Below are positions 6,162 to 10,560 of a stretch of 10,560 nt of DNA, one piece after another. The stretch is taken from the NCBI GenBank assembly GCA_026418655.1, contig JAOAAW010000212.1, positions 1 through 10,560 on the forward strand. The letters are read 5' to 3'. Both the position numbers and the translations under genes were made by a program. The stretch comes from a bacterium. Its GTDB lineage: Bacteria; Ratteibacteria; UBA8468; B48-G9; DTJG01. The stretch's first letter is position 1; each line of letters opens with the position of its first letter. The notes under the pieces were generated by a model. That model ran no database searches. It was not told the origin of the DNA and worked only from the letters and a program-made list of their open reading frames with translations.

Positions 6162-6867
6162 TAAAGAGCCCAACTCTTAGAAGTACTACTCTATAAAGAT
6201 ATTTCACAAGCGTGAAAAACTTCAGCTTCGATTTACCATATTTTCTTTCACAAAAAATAATGGGTGCTTCCTTTACTTTGAAATTCTGTCTAAAAATATG
6301 ATAAAAAACTTCGGTAACAATAAAAGCATCTTTTGATTTTAATTTTGGATAGATTTCAGAAAGTACAGAAGATTTAAAAAATCTGAAACCCGATGTTGGG
6401 TCAGTAAGCTTTATACCAAGTGTCAATCTGAGGTAAATTCTTGCACAGTATGTAACAAACTCACGAACGATACTTTGCCTCAAACTTCTTCCGCCTCTAA
6501 GAAACCTTGAACCAGAAACAACATCTGCTTCCTTTAGTAAAGATACAAGAACGATAATAAATTCTGGAGTATGTGAAAAATCTCCATCCATTTCACCAAT
6601 AATATCAAATTTGCCCTCTAATGCCTTGCCATAGCCAAATATTCCGGCACATCCTCTTCCTCTATTTTCAGTTCGTATGTAAACATTTACTCGGTCATTT
6701 CCACGAAAATATTTTCTGGCAGTTTCACCAGTCCCATCAGGAGAATTATCATCAACAATAAAAACACTGATATCCATTGGTAAAGCAAGAATGCTATTAA
6801 CCAATGGAACTATGTTATCTTTTTCATTATATGTGGGAATTATCACTGCAATTTTTCCGCCCCTCAC
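6154..6867 (-). CDS. GT2 glycosyltransferase, polyprenol-phosphate mannose synthase (DPM1) type
   Basis: This enzyme probably moves a sugar from a nucleotide donor to polyprenyl phosphate on the cytoplasmic face, making the donor for the GT-C enzyme encoded next. Visible features are IAVIIPTYNEKDNI at the N-terminus, VDDNSPDGT at 38-46, the metal-binding MDGDFSH (D94, D96), SGSRFLRGG, TDPTSGFRFF at 155-164 and the ERKYGKSKL motif near 207-215. The length of 237 residues and lack of C-terminal membrane helices fit the soluble DPM1 form. I chose the GTG at 6867 because AGGAG lies 8 nt upstream at 6876-6880 and the protein then begins just before the first beta strand; a TTG at 6909 would add 14 residues. 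It overlaps the GT9 gene by 41 bp and the GT-C gene by 8 bp. The sugar is unknown. Confidence 0.9.
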   Translation of the reverse strand: MRGGKIAVIIPTYNEKDNIVPLVNSILALPMDISVFIVDDNSPDGTGETARKYFRGNDRVNVYIRTENRGRGCAGIFGYGKALEGKFDIIGEMDGDFSHTPEFIIVLVSLLKEADVVSGSRFLRGGRSLRQSIVREFVTYCARIYLRLTLGIKLTDPTSGFRFFKSSVLSEIYPKLKSKDAFIVTEVFYHIFRQNFKVKEAPIIFCERKYGKSKLKFFTLVKYLYRVVLLRVGLFNG

Positions 6868-7966
6868 CAGCCAATCTCCTAACTGATTGCGCAACTTTTT
6901 CTGGATCAATCATCTCCATACAATTTGGACTCTTTTCGCAGACTCTTTTATAACAACAAACGCAAGACATATCGCTGACAATTTTTTCTCCTCTGTCATA
7001 CATTTCAATTTCAGCAGCAGATGTTGGACCAAACAAAGCAACAATTTTCTTACCCAGACCAACGGCCGCATGGAGAGCAAATGTATCGCAGCAAACAACA
7101 ATGTCGCAAAGATCGAGCAGTCCAAAAAATTGATCTATTGTGTTGGAATAACCCGCGCTTATCACATTTTTCCCACTTTTATCAGCAATCCATTCCAACA
7201 GTCTTTTTTCTTCTATACCCCCAAAAGTTATAATCTTAAAATCTTTAAGTAACGAGAAAAGCTTTATAAAATTTTTTTCGGGCCACCTCTTCGTGATCCA
7301 TCTGTTTCCTGTACCTACAATCGCACCTATTATTTTCTTATCAATAATGCCATTTTTTTCTGCAAAATTCCTTGCATACTCTCTTGAAGAACTGGAAATC
7401 GGCACAATAATTTTGCCATAATATGGAAGACCAGCAATTTCTGCTATAAACGCCTGGTAAGTCTTCTTATTTCTTTTCTTCAGAAAGTCGTCATGACTCA
7501 AGGTAAAATATTCCTCTGCTGAACTGGAAGAAAAATGAATAACCCTGTCTGGATCAAACCAGAATCCCTTCTTTTCTTTAGCCTTCGTGAGTCCTGCAAG
7601 GATAAGAGCATATTCATCCAGATCAAGGTTAATCAATATATCAAAATTAAAAAGAGAAACAAATCCAAAAGCCTGCGATTTTCCGATGATTTTATCAACA
7701 AATCTATTTCCAGAAAGAACAGGTATGGCGCTATCTTCTGTAATCCAGATTATAAAACTCCCAGGATACAGAGATTTCAAGGGTTCACAAATAGCAGTCG
7801 TTCTCAGTACATCTCCCAGGGCACCGAGTTTAATAATCAATATCTTCTCAGTTATTGGGATGTAATTTTTGCAGTCTTCACACTTCTGACTGTTTGCCTT
7901 ATGATAAATACAAGGTCTGTCAGAATAAAAAAAACGACAGGATTGTCTGAATATATAATTTTTCAT
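6827..7966 (-). CDS. GT9 (ADP-heptose:LPS heptosyltransferase-type) glycosyltransferase with Cys-rich ends
   Basis: GT9 enzymes add heptose or related sugars to the lipopolysaccharide core on the inner face of the cytoplasmic membrane. The 379-residue product has the N-domain motif IIKLGALGDVLRTT (about 44-57, with D52 as the likely catalytic Asp), TGNRWITKRWPEKNF in the middle, and the donor-site region CCDTFALHAAVGLGKKIVALFGPTS. The usual DSGPMH-type motif reads DTFALH. Before the fold comes an extra segment with C10, C19, C29 and C32, and near the C-terminus another Cys cluster (C335, C337, C338, C343, C349); the latter is common in GT9 proteins. The ATG at 7966 lacks a clear Shine-Dalgarno. 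A promoter lies just upstream and the gene heads the glycosylation cassette. The exact sugar and acceptor cannot be read from sequence. Confidence 0.9.
   Translation of the reverse strand: MKNYIFRQSCRFFYSDRPCIYHKANSQKCEDCKNYIPITEKILIIKLGALGDVLRTTAICEPLKSLYPGSFIIWITEDSAIPVLSGNRFVDKIIGKSQAFGFVSLFNFDILINLDLDEYALILAGLTKAKEKKGFWFDPDRVIHFSSSSAEEYFTLSHDDFLKKRNKKTYQAFIAEIAGLPYYGKIIVPISSSSREYARNFAEKNGIIDKKIIGAIVGTGNRWITKRWPEKNFIKLFSLLKDFKIITFGGIEEKRLLEWIADKSGKNVISAGYSNTIDQFFGLLDLCDIVVCCDTFALHAAVGLGKKIVALFGPTSAAEIEMYDRGEKIVSDMSCVCCYKRVCEKSPNCMEMIDPEKVAQSVRRLAGEGRKNCSDNSHI
6876..6880 (-). promoter_or_regulatory. Shine-Dalgarno deciding the GTG start of the GT2 gene
   Basis: AGGAG lies 8 nt ahead of the GTG at 6867, inside the coding region of the upstream GT9 gene. 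This favours the shorter GT2 product over the TTG start at 6909. Confidence 0.6.
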
Positions 7967-7993
7967 TTATTTTAACGGTTAGCTGACATTAAT

Positions 7994-8023
7994 ATTATAA
8001 ACAAGCCTTGCATCATCGGTCAA
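7994..8023 (-). promoter_or_regulatory. Sigma70-type promoter of the glycosyltransferase cassette
   Basis: The minus strand reads TTGACC (8023-8018), an 18-nt spacer and a perfect TATAAT (7999-7994). The predicted start is near 7987, giving a leader of about 20 nt to the GT9 ATG. The -35 box lies in the last codons of the pseudouridine synthase gene. It makes the three glycosylation genes a separate transcription unit, although read-through from upstream remains possible as no terminator is seen. Confidence 0.75.
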
Positions 8024-8924
8024 CTGATATATTGTGAAATCCCAATTTCTTTAGTAAATCCAGAAAATCATCCGGAAGATCAGCAGTAAAAAAAAGTGGG
8101 TCTCCTGTCTCAGGATGAAAAAAGGAAATTGAATACGCATGAAGCGCCTGCCGTTTTATGAAATAGCTTGGTTTTCCATAGTCAGCATCACCAACAACAG
8201 GATAACCAAGAAATTTAAAAGTTACACGAATTTGATGAGTTCTACCTGTAACAGGTATAACCTCTAAGTATGTAAAATCTTTTGTCCTTTCAAGAATACG
8301 AAATTTTGTTATTGAATTCTTACCTAGGAATCTTACTGAAACTTTTTCAGAATTATTTCTCGCAGTGTTTAATGGCAATGAAATTTCCTTTATTTCCTGG
8401 GGGAAAAAACCTTCAACAACTGCTCTGTAAACCTTTTTAACAATCCTATCCTTAAACTGACCAACAAGATTCAAATATGAGATATCTTTTTTTGCAAAAA
8501 CAATGCAACCAGAAGTATTTCTGTCAAGACGATGCACTACTCCTGGTCTGAGAGGCAACCCTATTGAAGCAAGATTGGTGTGTCCAAGGATCATATTAAC
8601 AAGAGTTCCTGTCCTTCTACCCATAACTGGATGTGTTAGTATTCCTGCAGGTTTATTGACAACAATAATGGCGCTATCCTCATAAATTATATCAAGTTTT
8701 CCTGTTTCTGGTTCAAGATCGCATAGAGGTCTCTCCGGAACATTCAGAATTTCTATGATATCGCCTTTTTGAAGCCTTAAATCAGGCTCACCTGGTTTCT
8801 GATTAACCAGGACATGCTGGTTTTTTATCAGTTTCTTGCAAAATTCTCTCGAAAAACACGAAAAATGCCTGGTTATAAACTTATCAAGTCTTTCAGGATT
8901 TTCGTTTTGGAAGACAAACTTCAC
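8013..8924 (-). CDS. RluA/RluD-family ribosomal pseudouridine synthase
   Basis: These enzymes convert uridines of rRNA (RluD: helix 69 of 23S) to pseudouridine. The 303-residue protein has an N-terminal S4 RNA-binding domain (about 10-60, with RLDKFITRHF and HVLVNQKPGEPDLRLQKGD), then the catalytic domain with VVNKPAGILTHP at 88-99, the active-site HRLDRNTSG (catalytic D134) and GRTHQIR at 227-233. The S4 domain and length fit the RluD-like subgroup, but RluA-family members are hard to tell apart, so the target site is uncertain. The start is a GTG at 8924, one nt after the acyl-CoA dehydrogenase stop, with AGGA in the upstream gene end, so it is probably translationally coupled. Confidence 0.92.
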   Translation of the reverse strand: MKFVFQNENPERLDKFITRHFSCFSREFCKKLIKNQHVLVNQKPGEPDLRLQKGDIIEILNVPERPLCDLEPETGKLDIIYEDSAIIVVNKPAGILTHPVMGRRTGTLVNMILGHTNLASIGLPLRPGVVHRLDRNTSGCIVFAKKDISYLNLVGQFKDRIVKKVYRAVVEGFFPQEIKEISLPLNTARNNSEKVSVRFLGKNSITKFRILERTKDFTYLEVIPVTGRTHQIRVTFKFLGYPVVGDADYGKPSYFIKRQALHAYSISFFHPETGDPLFFTADLPDDFLDLLKKLGFHNISVDR

Positions 8925-8925
8925 T

Positions 8926-10086
8926 TTAGATTTTCCTGCGGGAAAGTTCTTTAATCAATTCCAGAGCAATAACATTTCTCTGTATTTGATTCGTCCCCTC
9001 ATAAATCTGAGTAATCTTTGCATCTCTCATCATTTTTTCAACAGGATAGTCTCGCATATATCCATAACCACCAAAAATCTGGACAGCATCAATTGTAACC
9101 TTCATAGCAACATCTGAAGCAAGTAATTTTGCCATTGCGGATTCCTTGGAAACATAAGAATTACCTGCATCTATCATTCTTGCAGTTGCATATGTAAGAG
9201 CGCGTGCTGCTTCTATTTGTGTCGCCATGTCTGCTAGCATGTGTTGAATTGCCTGAAAAGAAGATATGGGATGCCCAAATTGATGTCTTGTATGAGCATA
9301 TTCAAGTGCGGCTTCAAAAGCGCCCTGGGCAATACCAACAGCCTGGGCTGCCACACCAGGTCTTGTCACATCAAATGTTTTCATCGCAACAATAAATCCC
9401 ATTCCCTCTCGACCCAAGAGGTTTTCCGCCGGCACCTTGCAGTCATTGAAAATAAGTTCTCTTGTTGCTGAAGCTCTGATCCCCAGTTTTTTTTCCTTTT
9501 TTCCAAACATAAAACCTTCTGTTCCTTTTTCAACAATGAATGCAGACGCACCTCTTGCTCCCTTTTTCGGATCAGTTATCGCAATTATGGTGTATATATC
9601 CGCTTCTCCACCGTTTGTAATCCACTGCTTTGTTCCGTTCAAAATGTAGTAATCACCCTGTCTTTTTGCTTGAGTTCTTATTGAACCTGCATCGCTTCCT
9701 GCTTCTGGTTCAGTTAAACCGAATGCGGCAAGTTTTTCTCCTTTTGCAAGTTGTGGAAGATATTTCTGTTTTTGGGATTCATTCCCGAATAACACTATTG
9801 GAAATGTTCCTAAAGCACTTGCTGCAAGACACAACGAGATACCACCACAAACCCTGCTCAGTTCCTCAATGGCAAGACACAATTCAAAAATTCCGAAACC
9901 CATTCCTCCATATTTTTCCTCTATGTAGATACCAAAAAGATCTGCCTTTGCCAGAATTTTTACAATATCCCATGGGAATTCTTCCGTTTCATCATAGTAG
10001 GCCCTTTTGGGTTTTATTTTTTCTTCAGCAATCTCCCGAGCAAGAGTCTGAATCATTTTTTGTTCTTCAGTCAAAAAATAATCCAT
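8926..10086 (-). CDS. Acyl-CoA dehydrogenase family flavoprotein (short-chain/butyryl type)
   Basis: This FAD enzyme family normally introduces an alpha-beta double bond into acyl-CoA, passing electrons to electron-transfer flavoprotein. The 386-residue product is full length. It shows the helical N-domain, FGLTEPEAGSD (122-132), KQWITNGGEAD (153-163), RHQFGHPISSFQAIQ (267-281), QIFGGYGYMRDYPVEKMMRD (336-355) and IYEGTNQIQR (361-370), whose E363 is at the catalytic-base position of the short- and medium-chain group. The best match by motif is a butyryl-CoA-type enzyme. The ATG at 10086 lies 2 nt after fabF with a GAGG site in the fabF end. The pairing with fabF suggests a role in lipid synthesis or chain modification rather than plain beta-oxidation, but this is inference. 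Confidence 0.93.
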   Translation of the reverse strand: MDYFLTEEQKMIQTLAREIAEEKIKPKRAYYDETEEFPWDIVKILAKADLFGIYIEEKYGGMGFGIFELCLAIEELSRVCGGISLCLAASALGTFPIVLFGNESQKQKYLPQLAKGEKLAAFGLTEPEAGSDAGSIRTQAKRQGDYYILNGTKQWITNGGEADIYTIIAITDPKKGARGASAFIVEKGTEGFMFGKKEKKLGIRASATRELIFNDCKVPAENLLGREGMGFIVAMKTFDVTRPGVAAQAVGIAQGAFEAALEYAHTRHQFGHPISSFQAIQHMLADMATQIEAARALTYATARMIDAGNSYVSKESAMAKLLASDVAMKVTIDAVQIFGGYGYMRDYPVEKMMRDAKITQIYEGTNQIQRNVIALELIKELSRRKI

Positions 10087-10088
10087 GT

Positions 10089-10560
10089 TTATTCCTCTTT
10101 GTATTTTTGAACACAGAGACAGATATTGTGTCCACCGAAACCAAATGAGTTTGATATAGAAATCTCTATATTCTGTTTTCTTGCAACATTTGGAACATAA
10201 TCCAGATCACACTCGGGATCAGGAACTTCATAGTTAATCGTCGGTGGAATAATTCCATGATACATCGTAAGTATGGTGATTATAAATTCAACCGAACCCG
10301 CAGCACCCAAAAGATGACCTATCATTGATTTGTTTGAACTAATAGGAATTCTATATGCATTTTCTCCAAAAACTTTTTTAATTGCAAGCGTTTCACTCTT
10401 ATCATTTAATGGGGTGGATGTTCCATGTGCATTTATATACATAACCTGTTCTGGAAGTATTCCCGCGTCTTCAAGCGCGTATCTTATACACAAAGAAGCG
10501 CCAATACCTTCAGGATCAGGTGCTGTTATGTGATAAGCATCACAACTCATCCCATAGCCA
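10089..10560 (-). CDS. fabF: Beta-ketoacyl-ACP synthase II (3' part, truncated by window edge)
   Basis: FabF condenses malonyl-ACP with acyl-ACP during fatty acid elongation in the cytoplasm. Only the last 156 residues or so are in the window, of about 410 in the family, with the open frame running through the right edge as GYGMSCDAYHITAPDPEG. The catalytic His of INAHGTSTPLND, the Lys of SNKSMIGHLLGAAGS and the second His of IGHLLG are present; the active-site Cys lies upstream. The C-terminal NSFGFGGHN loop is intact. It is followed by the acyl-CoA dehydrogenase gene after 2 nt, so the two are almost certainly co-transcribed. FabB is possible, but the SCDAYHITAP context favours FabF. Confidence 0.95.
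   Translation of the reverse strand, partial: GYGMSCDAYHITAPDPEGIGASLCIRYALEDAGILPEQVMYINAHGTSTPLNDKSETLAIKKVFGENAYRIPISSNKSMIGHLLGAAGSVEFIITILTMYHGIIPPTINYEVPDPECDLDYVPNVARKQNIEISISNSFGFGGHNICLCVQKYKEE

Noticed and set aside
6154..6173. TTG at 6173 as the start of the GT-C/PAP2 protein
   Set aside because: No properly spaced Shine-Dalgarno is seen, and the ATG at 6161 gives a typical 8-bp overlap and a normal N-terminus; the TTG stays as an alternative.
7535..7975. A 146-codon plus-strand frame opposite the GT9 gene
   Set aside because: It is antisense to a well-supported gene, has no recognisable domain, and its sequence resembles back-translation of GT9 codons.
1..10560. CRISPR arrays, insertion sequences, phage genes or defence systems
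   Set aside because: No spaced direct repeats, transposase motifs or integrase-like genes were found; the tRNA genes have no duplicated 3' end nearby that would mark an attachment site.

Overview
The window looks like a compact, AT-rich bacterial chromosome segment with every recognisable gene on the minus strand, so transcription runs from high to low coordinates. A GT9 (heptosyltransferase-type) glycosyltransferase, a polyprenyl-phosphate sugar synthase and an ArnT/PMT-like membrane glycosyltransferase point to a diderm (Gram-negative) cell. Several traits suggest an uncultured lineage, possibly Omnitrophota or a PVC-related group: an N-terminal Cys block on the GT9 protein, an EF-Tu with a four-Cys insertion, and an unusual tRNA-tuf-S10 layout. 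That placement is inference from memory of such proteins, not from a search.

Reading with transcription, region 1 (10560-8013) is a tight run: the 3' part of fabF, an acyl-CoA dehydrogenase and an RluA/RluD-type pseudouridine synthase, with gaps of 2 and 1 nt. Region 2 (8023-4044) is an envelope glycosylation cassette with its own near-consensus sigma70 promoter inside the end of the pseudouridine synthase gene. It holds a GT9 glycosyltransferase, a GT2 enzyme of the polyprenol-phosphate-mannose synthase type, and one polypeptide that joins an ArnT/PMT-like GT-C transferase to a PAP2 lipid phosphatase with an intact catalytic motif set. All three genes overlap. The likely logic is that GT2 makes a polyprenyl-phosphate sugar, the GT-C half spends it on the periplasmic face, and the PAP2 half dephosphorylates a lipid product or acceptor.

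Region 3 (4060-1) is the translation block: promoter P1, tRNA-Gly(GCC), promoter P2, tRNA-Thr(GGU), tuf, rpsJ (S10), rplC (L3), rplD (L4), rplW (L23) and the 5' part of rplB (L2), which runs off the window. The ribosomal genes are separated by 11 nt or less, or overlap, and their stop codons often touch the next Shine-Dalgarno, which suggests translational coupling. The tRNA-Gly/tRNA-Thr/tuf order resembles the tufB locus of other bacteria, but here it leads straight into the S10 operon with no rpsL-rpsG-fusA in between.

No stretch over 300 bases lacks a gene. I saw no mobile element, CRISPR array, attachment site or convincing intrinsic terminator. The most notable points are the GT-C/PAP2 fusion and its cassette, the paired promoters in front of the two tRNAs, the Cys cluster in EF-Tu, and the ATA/AGG-rich codon use of tuf.
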